DNA of 64,000 nt from Marthasterias glacialis. Lineage: Eukaryota; Echinodermata; Asteroidea; Forcipulatida; Asteriidae. Each line of letters opens with the position of its first letter. Positions within the stretch are counted from its first letter, which is position 1. The position numbers and the translations under genes are program-made. The notes beneath the pieces are model-generated. The model saw nothing but the letters and a program-made list of their open reading frames with translations, ran no database searches and had not been told where the DNA came from. The stretch is taken from NCBI GenBank assembly GCA_911728455.2, contig OU452219.1, positions 14,412,397-14,476,396 on the forward strand. The letters are read 5' to 3'. Shown piece after piece: positions 38,103 through 49,370 of the stretch.

Positions 38103-38216
38103 TTAAATGTTGGACAAAGCATAGTGTGTGTTCCTTAGTCAGGCATCATTTTAATTACCCTCCTCAGACAAAGTACAGAATTTGGAACTAAAATGATCAA
38201 ACACCTACCATAAACT

Positions 38217-38480
38217 ACTTCACTCTGAAAGCTCAGGGGTTATCAAGTTCATACACGTATCAATCTTCCAGAGAAATATTTATGTCTGAAATACTGTCAA
38301 AAGTTACGGAAATATCATTTGAAGGCCCCATGAATCACTGTTGCTTATTTTGATTGACGCAATTGAAATAAGCCCGATAACGTGTATACAAAATTATTAT
38401 GAGAAACAAAATCGCTATTTCCTCTAAAACGTCACAACCCAATTTGATGACAACTTCACAGACTGGCTGCGTGGGGGTGT
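38217..38480 (+). repeat. dispersed repeat TCTGGAAGCTCA, copy 2
   Basis: CTGAAAGCTCAGGGGTTATC, CAATCTTCCAGAGAAATATT and GATTGACGCAATTGAAATAA match the other copies. Confidence 0.65.
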
Positions 38481-39293
38481 TTATTGCAAAGCAGAGGATG
38501 GGGACCAACCAGCTCACCCCAACCCCCAATGAATGTCTGGTTACGCCATTGGTGGGAATTAATTTATACTTCAAAGACAATGGTGTACGTTGCATTTCAA
38601 CACTATTACATTTAACACTTGCAAGCTGCATTCCATTTTGATGTTCATTCATGAGTTTTAGTTCATTAAAAATCTAACCTTAAGTCTCATGATTACTGAG
38701 CAGAACCTTTTGAGTGTTGATTTAACGCTTCAGATTCTCAAGTGTTTGTGAAATAAAATCTGGACAAATACAATATGCTTCATTGGACATGGACGTGGCC
38801 ATAAGCCAGGCACTTCGTGCATGATGGTTACACTGGTTCCCAATGCTCATTAACGGATTCCTGATTCGTTGAAAAAAGTTTCACCATGCGATTTACAACT
38901 GTTGTTGAGAGACGTGGAAAGAACATCGCGAACAATTAATTTGTAATGTTTTAACCAAGGACCTCCGTCCAAATTTTAAAAACAATTAATTGCAAGGAAG
39001 TTTTGTGTAACACCTTGATAGTTTTATATAATTGATACAATGTAAGACGCTTTGAGATGCCTACTGTGTACTTGGCTTGAAAAAAAATAGGCCTACTTTA
39101 AATATATATTATTAATTTTAGGGGGTTTGCCACAAAAATTGAAGCTTTAAATGGTGGAAATGCAATATTGTGAAGTTAGCGGCAAAACAAATTACATATA
39201 TTGGGTGTGATGGTTTTGTATGAATAGTCAATGATTACCAATTAAAATGTAGAATACAGGACTGGTATTCATCGTTTTTTTGTATCAGTATCA

Positions 39294-39402
39294 ATCTGAA
39301 AGCTTACTGATTATGAAGTTCATACCAGTAACAATCTTCCATAGAAATATTTCCGTCTGAACTACTGTCAAAGTCGAGAAAATAGAATTTGAAGACCCCA
39401 AT
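39294..39402 (+). repeat. dispersed repeat TCTGGAAGCTCA, copy 3 (partial)
   Basis: CTGAAAGCTTACTGATTATG and AATCTTCCATAGAAATATTT match copies 2 and 4; the CGCAATCAAAATA half is missing. Confidence 0.6.
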
Positions 39403-39409
39403 TTTAATT

Positions 39410-41780
39410 TCGGATGTAAAAAAAAGAAATTAAGAACAATGCGTTTACATGCTGACAAGGTGTGCACGGTTTTCTTCTCCTGACCCCGGACGACGGAATG
39501 AGCCAATCCTGTAATTTACCTTAAAATAGAACAAAGTGATATCTCAAATGAAGCGGGAATTATTTTAGATCAATGCTCTCTCTCTCTCTCTCTCTGCTCA
39601 AGAGTGGTCCATGTCTGTTCCTGGCTTCCGGCATGCAATTTTGTAGTCAGAAACAGACGAGGAAATTGTCAACGCAAAACAATTAATTATTCTTTTTCTA
39701 TTAGTCTAATTGCAAACTCAATTTCGATTTGAATTTCTTTTGACTAACCCACCCACAATTTCGGGGGAAAAATATTAAAAAGTAATTAAAACAATTTAAT
39801 TGTTAATCAATGATTATTCTGAATGATCGGTCGGCTCTGATTATTTGAATTTAATTAAGAAATCCAATAACCACGCACATAACATGTTTATATGGTTTTT
39901 GCCAACCTCAGCTTTTACCTCAAACCATCAACATGGAACTTTGTAAAACTAGACATCACCGATTGCCAATCGGCTATCAAAGCAAGTAAATAAAGACCCT
40001 CGCTAAAACGCAGGCATTTTCTTTGAAGTTTTTAGTGAAAGAAGATTATAATACCCAGCTTGTCAAAAATGTCTACAGAATGCAGATAGCATCAGCGTAA
40101 AGTTCACACAAAAACCCTGACGACAAATAGAACTAACTTTGACATAAATTAATTTGGTGTTGCACTGGTGTAATTGTGTGGAAAGACAATGATTCAAAGT
40201 CAGACCCTCACTTGTGTTTTTCAGTACTTTGAAAAGATTGAATCTCTACCATAACTCAACTGTAGATAGAACCACTTAAACTTCACACAAAGTCCAGACG
40301 ACAACAAAAATAAAGGTTGACTCAACTTATGAGATTGAAATTGAAGAGGCGTTCGTGTATGACTGGACAAATAATTACCAGTCAAGGTAAAGCCTGCAAA
40401 TTCTTCTATAACATTAAGATTGGGTCTCAAAAATGAATCTGCAGAATGTAGATATATTCACTGGTAATTTTTATGAAAAGTTCCCCAAGACAGAAAAAGG
40501 GCAGAATTTACGATATTTAAAATAATTGGCTGATTGGTTGTTTGGTTTACGATTTCGTAGGAAAAAATGAAGCAATGTAAATGACAAGGTGGAGGTGGGG
40601 GAGGGTTGCCAGACATTGTACGGTCCCCACTATCAAGTCTTCTATTGCAGTTTAAGAAGACTGAATCAAAAAATTCACATTTTTGACCGAGTGTGTAGAA
40701 GGAAAACACGAAGTGGTGTTATTAATGTAGACAAGAGTGGGGGCTGCAAACGATGCCCCGCCCACTTGGTTGGAAGGGTCAGTCAGCATCTGAAGAGCCG
40801 CCATTGTCGGCTGACCAATCAATAGGCTTACCATACTTAACACAGGTACAAGAGACACTTCTGTCGGGTCTGGAGTCTGGTCTCGACCATACCTTATTTA
40901 CTATTTATATGGATTTCATTATTGACTCGTCCCTTATTATATTCGGGGCTTTAATACACACAAAGATAACACATGCGTCATCAGCAGACCGTTAATGGCT
41001 CTTAATTGGTTAACCAGGAAGCTAATTGTTGGATGTCGCACACAGAGATCAGATCTTTTAAATAATTTAACTTGAGAAATAACGAACCAAAATAAAAAAT
41101 ATTATTGTAAATGACGGGCTGTGTTATAGGAGCTGCTGTTTTCCCAAACTAAAAATAACAAGACAGAAGTCATTTGAAAAGGAACTAATAATGGAGGGAA
41201 AAGGGGGCTATTTGCTTCATGCTCCTAACCATTGCCTTTGCTCCCCTAGAATATATTTCCCTCGTGAGGCCCCCCTTCACCAAGGAAGCATTAAATTCAT
41301 GCCAAGCAACACTGGGTTTCAAAAGGTTGATTATAAAAATTAACCCGTTAAATTTTCATTGTAAAGTATTCACAGTGTTTTTCCCAGTATTTTAGGGCAC
41401 CTACATTTTCACTTTTAAGTTGAAGAAAACAAAACACACCCAAAAACATCACATCTCCACCCTCCCCGAAGGAGGGGAATGAAATTGGAGGGGAATGAAA
41501 TTGTTGTTGTGTTATTGAACATCTAACCTAGATGTAAACGCGGCTCTTTATCAAAATATGAAAATTTGTTATTGTTTCACTCGTATACTTGGAATGAAAA
41601 TAGACCATGCTACAGTTAGAGAAAAAACAATTTTCCCTCTCTCTGCTTTGTCCTCTCTACATTTTACATTTATCCAAGTATATTTTATATCTAGTGCAAA
41701 GTATATTTTGTGATTTTGTAATGTTTGTAATTATGGGAAGTGGAGAAAAAAATCAATAATAATAAATACACTACCTCCCA
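39410..41780. other. no recognised feature except a TC repeat
   Basis: Low-complexity AT-rich DNA without TIRs, SINE boxes or long open frames. Confidence 0.5.
39573..39594 (+). repeat. (TC)n microsatellite
   Basis: Eleven CT dinucleotides. Confidence 0.85.
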
Positions 41781-41792
41781 CAGTATCATTAA

Positions 41793-42129
41793 AAAGGTGT
41801 GCACAACATTGGCAAGATTGAACATATCAATGTTCACAGATCTACATATATGAATTACATGGTTTAAAGATTGGTCATGGTGGAAAGCTTTCCTTGATAT
41901 ATTTTTTTGCTTGAAATGCTTTAGCTTTTGAGAAATGAGTAAAACAATTAGTTATGATTTCTCGAGTCCAAAACCCCAATGTTTGAAAACAGTGAAAACA
42001 TATAACGGGTTTTTTCACTATTTTTCTCGTGACTCCTATGTCCGCTTGAGCTCAAACATTCACAGGTTTATTTCATGTGTATGTTAGGTCACATACAGTG
42101 CGGATACTGGTCTTCGACAATCGGCCTTT
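41793..42129 (+). mobile_element. CATTGGTAA-family TTAA MITE, copy 3
   Basis: TTAA (41789-41792) is followed by AAGGTGTGCACAACATTGGC. Interior blocks TTGGTCATGGTGGAAAGC and GTTAGGTCACATACAGTGCG match the other copies. The right end is diverged. Confidence 0.6.
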
Positions 42130-43099
42130 AGTACGAACATTCTTCTCGCATTTGCAAAACCGCAGACATTCACAGGCATAAATGGGATAAGTGAAACAGG
42201 GACGAGCAATCACGTTGTGTCAGTGATGATTTTAGTCCTGCGCTTGTGTGTGTTTCACATATCTATATATCACACGTGTCACCCCGTGTCATAACGCCGC
42301 ATACAGTTCGTCCAAGATAAAGAAACACGACCTCGTTCACAATTTGGTGTCCGTCTGTGTTAAATCTTGCGATGCCTCCTGCAGCTGATCAAAATCACAC
42401 ACTTCAAATTGAACTCTGCAGACTGCACATGCAGTTTGTAGCTTATTCAATTTTGAAATTAAACAATACACAGGGAAATTCAGGAAAACTCCAAACAATT
42501 TTTTAATTGTCACGATGCATAAATTTCGAACCTCGGCTGAAAGGAAAACACACTGCCAAAAATAGCGACGGAGGTCTTTCGGTTAAACTGAATATAAATA
42601 GAGTACTTAATGGGAAATATATAACCATGAATTATGCTTAAGTCAAGTCTTTCATAATGTTTTAGCTGTACATGTTTGCCTTACAGCAATACCATTACAT
42701 AAACAAGAACATATGCATTTTTGTAAAGGTCGTTGCAATCACGTGCACAATATTTGTGCAATGTTAACTGCCTTACCCTTACCTTGAAATAAATTTAGAA
42801 ACCAATTGTGTATAAATAAATCAGAATTTATCAAATATTTAATCTTGGTATTTGTTGCAAGTAATTTGGCCCTCGGTCACCACGGTCTGTGATTTTAAAT
42901 GTTAACATTTCTCATCCAATTGTTATAATCATAATATTGTTGTTATATATAGTGGTATAGTGGCGTTGCGTTTTGAACGTAGCAGGCTCATTTTCCAAGG
43001 GCAAAGTGGACGATTAACAAGCATAATACATGCTTCAACACAAGAGTTATCAAGTTCAAATAATATGAAATAATAGTAAACAATAACAGACATATATTA

Positions 43100-43378
43100 G
43101 GCACGTTTAAACGGGGTATATATCACAGCGCGTTACATTAATTCCAACCCTTGTCCATTGGGCCTAAGGCATTCCTGAAACTAAACTATCTCAACTCCTT
43201 AGGGGTACGCAGCACTGGCAGCCATTTACTCCTAGGTGATGAGAAGCAGTTATAATAAAGTTTCTTGCCCAAGTATACAAGTGACACGACCGGGATTCGA
43301 ACCCACACTCTGATGACTCAGCCATCGGAACTGGAGTTTAATGCTCTAGACTGCTCGGCGGCAACACACTATAAAGTT
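43100..43378 (-). mobile_element. tRNA-Ser/Leu-like SINE, family B
   Basis: On minus, GCCGAGCAGTCTAGAGC (A box, class II tRNA-like) and GGGTTCGAATCCC (B box) are followed by a body with AAGGAGTTGAGATAGTTT and GCCCAATGGACAAGG. The same body occurs at 57177-57412. Confidence 0.75.
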
Positions 43379-43386
43379 GTAGGCCC

Positions 43387-43569
43387 TCTTCGAAACCACG
43401 GCTTCGTCTTAGGCTTCGTCTTAGGCTTTGTCTTAGGCTTCGTCTTAGGCTTAGGCTTAGGCTATGTCAGTTAATTTGAAAACGAGTGCACTTAAATTAG
43501 TATGAGGATTCGAACAGGCGGCCGATGCCTGTGAGCCGGAGCAGAAGCCGTGTTTTCGAAAAGAGCCAG
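43387..43569. mobile_element. TCGAAA fold-back element, copy 3, with expanded arm
   Basis: The left end is CTCTTCGAAACCACGGCTTC and the right end is CCGTGTTTTCGAAAAGAGCC. The left arm is expanded into a clean minisatellite of CTTCGTCTTAGG units (43402-43464), while the right arm has only a few hexamers. Translation of the array gives a meaningless GFVL repeat. Confidence 0.78.
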
Positions 43570-43854
43570 AGTCAAGTGGGGGAAAAGAAACTCAAAATAA
43601 TGAAGAAGGAACGAAATGAAGAGTTCTGTTTTGCCCCTGAGATAAGTCTAAAAAAAGGCAAAGTTATAAGGATCCGTAAACAGGAAGAACTTGAGTTTTT
43701 TAATGTGTTTATCTATATGTAATTTTGTTTTCGTAAAAAAGAAAAACAACGATGAAAATAGCTTTCATTACCATACAACTGTGGACACTGCATACTTTAA
43801 AGAGCAATATAACTGGTCATATTTTGATAGTTTATAATTTCACTGATTAACCTT

Positions 43855-43989
43855 TACGCCCCAGCTCAAAATTGGTAAGAAGAAAACATACGAGCAGACA
43901 TTTTCACAGGTTGGTTTTATTACAATTATCTTGATTTGCGCAAAGAATGGAAGCATTTACAGTCAGTTTACCAATGTTGAGCTGGGACT
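43855..43989. mobile_element. AGCCCCAGCTCAAC MITE, internally deleted copy
   Basis: The ends CGCCCCAGCTCAAAATTGGT and ACCAATGTTGAGCTGGGACT match the full element. The right half (GACATTTTCACAGGTTGG, GCAAAGAATGGAAGCATTTA) is kept, while the left half is lost. TTAA follows the right end. Confidence 0.75.
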
Positions 43990-44428
43990 TTAACCCAGGC
44001 CTTGTTAGTCCATTAACCACAACTTAACTTCCCGCCGTCAGAAAAATTGAAGACAAACAGAGGACTTTAAGTGGCTCTTTATGATTCATGTATTGATGAA
44101 GAGTATCTGTTCATTTCAGGATCAAACTCACGAGCGTTTAAGAAATGTGCCTCTTCAAGATAATTTTAATCCCAGTACCTTCCTAAGTTGTTTCTTTTAT
44201 TTTTCCTTTTGTATCCATGTCTTCCTTTCTGCATTACTGTTTAAAGGCGCTCTGTTCTTTGAACAACGCCATAGAAATGTTTTGTGTTATCAAACAAAAT
44301 CTTACATATGACGAACATGCTGACATTTTATAAGAAAGGTCATTAAATATGTGACAAAACACCGTACAATTCTTACAAATCCATGTCTTCACTTTCAGTA
44401 AGTGACTGTTGGATCACAAATGACACCT

Positions 44429-44459
44429 TCCCCCCCCCCCCCCCACACACACACACACA
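44429..44459 (+). repeat. C tract followed by (AC)n
   Basis: A run of about 15 C precedes eight AC dinucleotides. Confidence 0.85.
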
Positions 44460-44726
44460 ATGAAAATACTTCAAAAAGAACCATTCAAGGCAGACAAGTA
44501 CAAAATTTGCACCACCTTTAATTATAGGCATCATTTTTGGCCCTTGGAAAAAGAGTAGGAAAACTGAGTGAGTCTACATGCAGTATATACTTTTTACAGA
44601 CTTTTCGAGGCTATTTAATAACAATTCCACTGCTTTTCTGAGGGCACAAAAATCGGAAATCAGATTGAAGTAGGAAGAACATCATGCCTTTATGAAATAT
44701 TACTTATTTATTTTTGTACTATCCTT

Positions 44727-44963
44727 GGGTGTGATAAGCAGTGTATACTCAAAGAGTTTCCAGAGTCCTGCAGAAAACATCCACAGGCTGCCCGTGCGGG
44801 ATTTGAACCCACGACCTCCGCATTCTAGGGCAGATGCCTGAACTACTATAGACCTGTAGTAGCAGCAGCTACCGCAAGCACCTGGGCCAAAGAATATTGT
44901 TTTGGTTTTCCCCTTGCACCCATGTGTGATAACACTATTTACTCAATACGATAGAATATATAT
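44727..44963 (-). mobile_element. SINE family A, diverged copy plus tail fragment
   Basis: The B box region reads GGGATTTGAACCC on plus, with AGGGCAGATGCCTGAACTA for the A box side. A second tail fragment (AAAGAATATTGTTTTGG) abuts the next copy. Confidence 0.6.
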
Positions 44964-44964
44964 G

Positions 44965-45200
44965 TTAAAGAACATTATTTGTGTTTTACCCATACACCGA
45001 TGTGTGTTAAGCATTGTATACTCTGTACTTTCCCAAGGCCTGTGGAAAAAAAAATCAACAGGCATATTACTCGGGTGGGACTCGAACCGACGACCTTTGC
45101 CACTCTAGAGCAGATGTCTTACTAACTATAGACCACCAAGATTGCCCGGTATAGCTTAGAGGCCGTTCGAATCATTTATACTAGCAGTGGGTACCGCGAC
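44965..45200 (-). mobile_element. tRNA-derived SINE, family A
   Basis: Read on the minus strand, an A box (TGGTCTATAGTTAGTAAG) and a B box (GGTTCGAGTCC) are followed by a body with CCTGTTGATTTTTT and GTACAGAGTATACAATGC. It is not a tRNA gene because the cloverleaf is broken and the same body recurs at 52703 and 56217. Confidence 0.78.
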
Positions 45201-45243
45201 TATGTTAACACATTTTAACAGATGTTAAATTTGCATCGGGGAT

Positions 45244-45321
45244 AAAGAATATTATTTATGTTTACCCTTACACCGATATAAAGCACTGTATACTCAGTAC
45301 TTCCCCGAGTCCTGAGTCCTG
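45244..45321 (-). mobile_element. SINE family A, 3' tail fragment
   Basis: Only the body is present: AAAGAATATTATTTATG through ACTGTATACTCAGTAC, then CCCGAGTCCTGAGTCCTG. No tRNA-like head. Confidence 0.6.
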
Positions 45322-45811
45322 AACAGAACAGTTAACCAACTCCACATGTTGATATTTACAAATGTTAACTCTCACCTTAAAAAAACATGTTTATTAACCT
45401 TGTTAAAAAAAAAAAAAAGAGAAAGAAAAAATGAATATAAAAGTTGATAACCTCAATCAACCTTTTCAGAAGGCCTTCTCAAAAAATGGAATACAGTACA
45501 TTCGATTGGGGGGAAAGTGCATTCACAACATTCCTCTTTATAGCAAGAGATACAGACCTATCATAATTTAAGTTACGATCTGTAAACATGTCGATGCGAA
45601 AGACGCTCAGATTTCGAGATAAATGTATACAAACCGTGCTGGCAAATGTTGTCAAGTTATTACAGTATTTCTCATGGAACAATTCATTTCAAGCAGAAAC
45701 ACACAATGAGAGTGACCGTCAGTGCCAATTTGACATAAAAGTGAGATGTATGTTACTTGTTTATTTCAAAAATAACCAATAAAAATGCCCTCTCTCCCAA
45801 AATATCTTTAA

Positions 45812-46167
45812 AATGTGTGTACACCATTGGTAAGATTAAAATATTAAAATGTTCCCAGATTTGCACATAACTTACATGGTACAAGGGATGGTCATGGTGG
45901 AAAACTCACATATTTTTTTTTACCCGAAATGCTGTAGTTTTTGCGATTAATGAACAAAACATTTAGTTTTGATCTCGTTTTTTTTAGTCCAAAACCAGAT
46001 GTTTGAAAACAGTGAAAACATACATGTAGATTTTCACTATTTTCTTGTGACTCCGATAACGGATTGAGCTTAAATTTTCACTGGATTGTTGTTTCATGTA
46101 GACGTTGGGTCGCATAATAAGTGCGTATACTGGTCTTTGACACCTACACCAATGTTGGCCGTGTGCT
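45812..46167 (+). mobile_element. CATTGGTAA-family TTAA MITE, copy 4 (best preserved)
   Basis: TTAA lies on both sides (45808-45811 and 46168-46171). The left TIR is AATGTGTGTACACCATTGGT; the right reads ACCAATGTTGGCCGTGTGCT. It has no coding capacity. It would form part of the 3' UTR of the minus-strand gene candidate ending at 46263. Confidence 0.75.
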
Positions 46168-46262
46168 TTAAGGCTATATAACAAGATGATATGCATGGTC
46201 AGCCAAGAGTTTGGTATCCCCTATTTCTAACCAGTGATATTTGGCACTATATAACGTTAAAC

Positions 46263-46364
46263 ATCACGATGACAAAAACTTCTCTAGTTGTGAGATGACC
46301 TCATCAAGGAGAGGGGTGTCTCTCCGTCCGGGGTCCCCTTCCTCCGATAGGCTGCTGCTCTCTC
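46263..46364 (-). CDS. candidate terminal coding exon with acidic C-terminal helix
   Basis: This minus-strand exon starts in phase 0 after the acceptor tgttggctttag (AG at 46366-46365) and runs 33 codons to TGA at 46265-46263. The other two frames are stopped. The peptide begins GESSSLSEEGDPGRRD and ends TPLLDEVISQLEKFLSS: an acidic serine-rich linker then an amphipathic helix, a strongly protein-like composition. It lies between a TTAA MITE (45812-46167) and a SINE, so the 3' UTR would read into the MITE. A possible AATAAA on the minus strand sits near 45768. It may belong with the exon at 54718-54644; other exons in between were not found. The family is unknown. Confidence 0.42.
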
Positions 46365-46457
46365 CCTAAAGCCAACACAGGACAAACAACAATCGTTAAT
46401 ATACAAATAAACAGTCAATATTTAACCGATGCATTATTGCATGGGTATCATGAACAA

Positions 46458-46590
46458 TATGATTAGGTTTTAAAGATATCTGCTCTGGAATGCAGAAGGT
46501 TGTGGATTCGAATCCTGCCCTCGGTGCCTTTGGATTTAAAAAAAAAATTATTTCCATTTTGCAGTACTTGGAAAGCACCAAGTATAGAAT
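46458..46590 (+). mobile_element. SINE family A-related, plus orientation
   Basis: GGTTTTAAAGATATCTGCTC then GTGGATTCGAATCCTG provides a B box; the tail reads TACTTGGAAAGCACCAAG. Confidence 0.6.
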
Positions 46591-46601
46591 TTCAGTTGTA
46601 A

Positions 46602-46763
46602 TAAGAACTAGTCCTGCTTAATTCTGAAAGAACTTGTCCTGCTAATTTTATATCTACTGCAGCGGAGTATATTAGTGGATAGGAGGGATTTCCGTTATGA
46701 TCTTCACTACCCCCCGAGTATTGCAGGACAAGTTCTTCCAGAACTAAACAGCGTCAGTTCTTA
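46602..46763. mobile_element. TAAGAACT-TIR MITE between two SINE copies
   Basis: The terminal arms of about 41 bp begin TAAGAACTAGTCCTGCTTA and end CAGCGTCAGTTCTTA. The inner 15 bp (AAGAACTTGTCCTGC and its inverse) are perfect. The core motif CTGCAGCGGAGTA relates it to 9659-9941. Confidence 0.7.
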
Positions 46764-46864
46764 CTCCAGAATTAAAACTCTACTCGGCAAAAGCAGATAA
46801 ACACACGGTTGATACCCCAAACCGAAAAACTTATCGATAGTCCACCATGCCATGCCTGAAAACT

Positions 46865-46972
46865 TAATATGATTCGGTTTTAAAGACATCTGCTTCACAA
46901 TGCAGGTTGGAACTTTTGTTTTGCAGGACTTGGAAAGCACCGAGTATATAGTGCTTATCATATACACCAAGT
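46865..46972 (+). mobile_element. SINE family A-related, plus, head deleted
   Basis: GGTTTTAAAGACATCTGCTT then ACTTGGAAAGCACCGAG and AGTGCTTATCATATACACC; the B box is missing. Confidence 0.5.
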
Positions 46973-47254
46973 TATTTTATATATTAAACACTGTATTTAT
47001 GCATAGATGGCAGAGTTTTAACAGCTTTTCATTTTCCAAACAGTAAAACAAAATGAATCTAGTTCTTTATTCTTGATGTCAGGAATCAAAAGTTGTTTGT
47101 GAACTATCAGCTTATCGGTAATTGTCACTGATGCATGCAGCGAGTTAGTTACATGGGGAGGGGGCAGTATTATATAACAGCCTCGATTTGAAATCAACTC
47201 TGGATAAGAAGAAGAATTTTCTAATCTGACAACTTAAATTAAACTAATGTTTAA

Positions 47255-47638
47255 AGGCAAAGTATACCTTTGGTTTTTTGAACCGTACGTTTGCCTTAAT
47301 GCTATATAATTGTAGATACCATAAAACTAACCTGTGTAAATTTCATTTCAAAAGGTGGCAGCGTTTTTGAGATATCACCAAAAATCTGGAGCGGTTGTGT
47401 TCACGCAGAAGAAGTATCCGTCATTGGAATACACATTCTGAGAAGCGTTACGGCCATAACGCTTCTCAGATTCAAATTTTTGGGTGTTAAAAAGTGATAT
47501 ATTTCTCCATAACTGCAGTACTTCGAAGTGAAACGTTTCTCAAAATGCATTATACTATCCAAAGCTGCTGTACTTCTTACCAAGTAAGTTTTTATTGCCA
47601 AAAATTTTCAGAGTCATTACCAAACGTATGCAATGCCT
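47255..47638. mobile_element. AGGCAAAGTATACC TTAA MITE with internal hairpin
   Basis: TTAA lies on both sides. The left end is AGGCAAAGTATACCTTTGGT; the right end is ACCAAACGTATGCAATGCCT. A near-perfect 34-bp hairpin (TCTGAGAAGCGTTACGG and its inverse) lies at 47437-47470. Confidence 0.8.
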
Positions 47639-47710
47639 TTAAATTACAGTAAACTTGTCGATGGTATCATTCCTGAGAAATACTCATATCTGAAATAGTG
47701 AGGTTTATAG

Positions 47711-47962
47711 AGACACCATGTACATAAAACTCTCTCTTTGAGTTGTAGTGGTTCTGGACAACTCGACGTTTCCATCAGTATGCTCTGATCATCTTCAGGA
47801 GAATGTTAAACATCTGGTTCTTTTCAGAATCACCACAACTCACGAGCGAGTTTTACGTACGTGGTATCTCCGCAAATCTCACCAGATTGCATTCCCACCA
47901 TGCAAAGTTTCAAAATTTACTTATCTGAAAAATTACCATGTTCAAGAAAACTTTGATTGGGT
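47711..47962 (-). mobile_element. Penelope-like (?) tail flanked by inverted repeat
   Basis: On minus, CTGAAGATGATCAGAGCATA then TGATGGAAACGTCGAG. It is bracketed by inverted arms of about 40 bp (GAGACACCATGTACATAAAA at left; the inverse of GAGATACCACGTACGTAAAA at right). A related piece (ACTCACGAGCGTTTAAG) is at 44126. Confidence 0.35.
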
Positions 47963-48546
47963 CCATTTGATATCAATTTCGCCTGAACTTTTAAAACACG
48001 TTTAACAAATTACGAATGAACGCGATCCAAAAAAACAAATTACCTTCCATTAGTAACACAAACATGAAAAAAACATTAGCTAATGAGATATTCCTACATG
48101 TCATTTGGAAGGTTTAGTTTTGATGGAATTACCTGATTACATACACAGACATTTCATTATCTTCTAATAGCAAACGACTGAGATAATGTGCATGTCATTA
48201 ACCTTTCCGATCGTGACATTTATAATAGTGTTTGAATGAGAGAAAAACAATTCCAGCGTGTAAACAAGTCACGCCTGTAATGACGGTCTAATCGTCTTGT
48301 CGTCTTGAGAAGAAATTTGCCTGCTTTTTCAATTAGCAGCCAGTGTCGTCTTCGGGTTAAATTAGCAGGGAGCGATTATTAGTGAGCTGGTTGGGGAATT
48401 CATTTCCTGTTATGCAAAAGCCCTCTCTATTCGTTGACTGCCACACTTTACACGACATCTTCTGGGTACAATATGCGGACTCGCAAACTGTCCGGATCAT
48501 ATTCCTTAATATTGGTCTCCTATGCTTGTAGTTTAAAGGCGGGGTC

Positions 48547-48670
48547 TACACTCTATAAAGTGCCGGGTCAGGTTGACCCGGATTTGGGTCCCAGGGTGCC
48601 AAAATATCAAGGATTTGGCACCCTAGGACCCAAATCCGGGTCAATCTGACCCGGCACTTTTTAGAGTGTA
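48547..48670. mobile_element. TACACTCT fold-back MITE (short hairpin form)
   Basis: This is an almost complete 124-bp hairpin. The left arm starts TACACTCTATAAAGTGCCGG and the right arm ends CCGGCACTTTTTAGAGTGTA, with a loop near TATCAAGG. Each arm contains the small palindrome GGGTCAGGTTGACCC or its equivalent. Confidence 0.8.
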
Positions 48671-49018
48671 TGCCGAGTTGACGAGTCCTCTTATACAGCA
48701 GCTGTCTATAAATCTATATTTCTTTATGCTAAAATATTTCTAGTAACGAAATCGAGGGATCCTGAAAAGTGACTGGCACTGTGACTCATAGACTTGAAGA
48801 TACACTGTGTGTGTAGAAGACGATGAAGACATTTTCATGCTTTTGATATGAGAGGGAAAACGGGGGCACCCCTAGCAATCAGGGACTGAAAACGCAATCT
48901 ACACATGAGATTCTGGTCTGACGCAGGATTTGAGCCAGGGTCCACAGAGCCAACCTGAACTCCTAATATTTCCCCCTACTTTAAAACATCTTCAAATAGA
49001 TACATGCAAATATCATGA

Positions 49019-49370
49019 TTAACCCTCCTACTACCTGACCATTCAGTATCATCCACTGTGGTTTTGAGCGATAGATAAACTATGCCAGCCTGCAGTATGA
49101 TATCATATGGTGAATGCACAGTACACAGTCACCCTTCCTACTTTCTGACCATTCAATATCATCCAGTGTGCTTTTTGAATGATGCCTGCAATATGATATC
49201 AAGTGGTGAATGCATACAAAGCATGTATACATAATACACAATGTACATGGTATGTGTTTTGTATAGATGCTTTCAGTTCTGTATACAGCTGTTCCACCAT
49301 ACACGACCTGTGTAGTTTCAAATGGTTGGACAACTTGCTGGAAAATGTCACCAAGAGTAGGAGGGTTAAT
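49019..49370 (-). mobile_element. TTAACCCTCCTACT-TIR element, copy 1
   Basis: The left end is TTAACCCTCCTACTACCTGA and the right end GAGTAGGAGGGTTAAT. It contains two imperfect tandem units built on GACCATTCARTATCATCCA. It is the reverse orientation of 62646-63165. A TTAA target is likely. Confidence 0.7.

Noticed and set aside
45061-45150. Possible tRNA gene.
   Set aside because: A and B boxes are present, but the cloverleaf is broken and the sequence recurs with a common body, so it is a SINE head. The same applies to the other tRNA-like sites.
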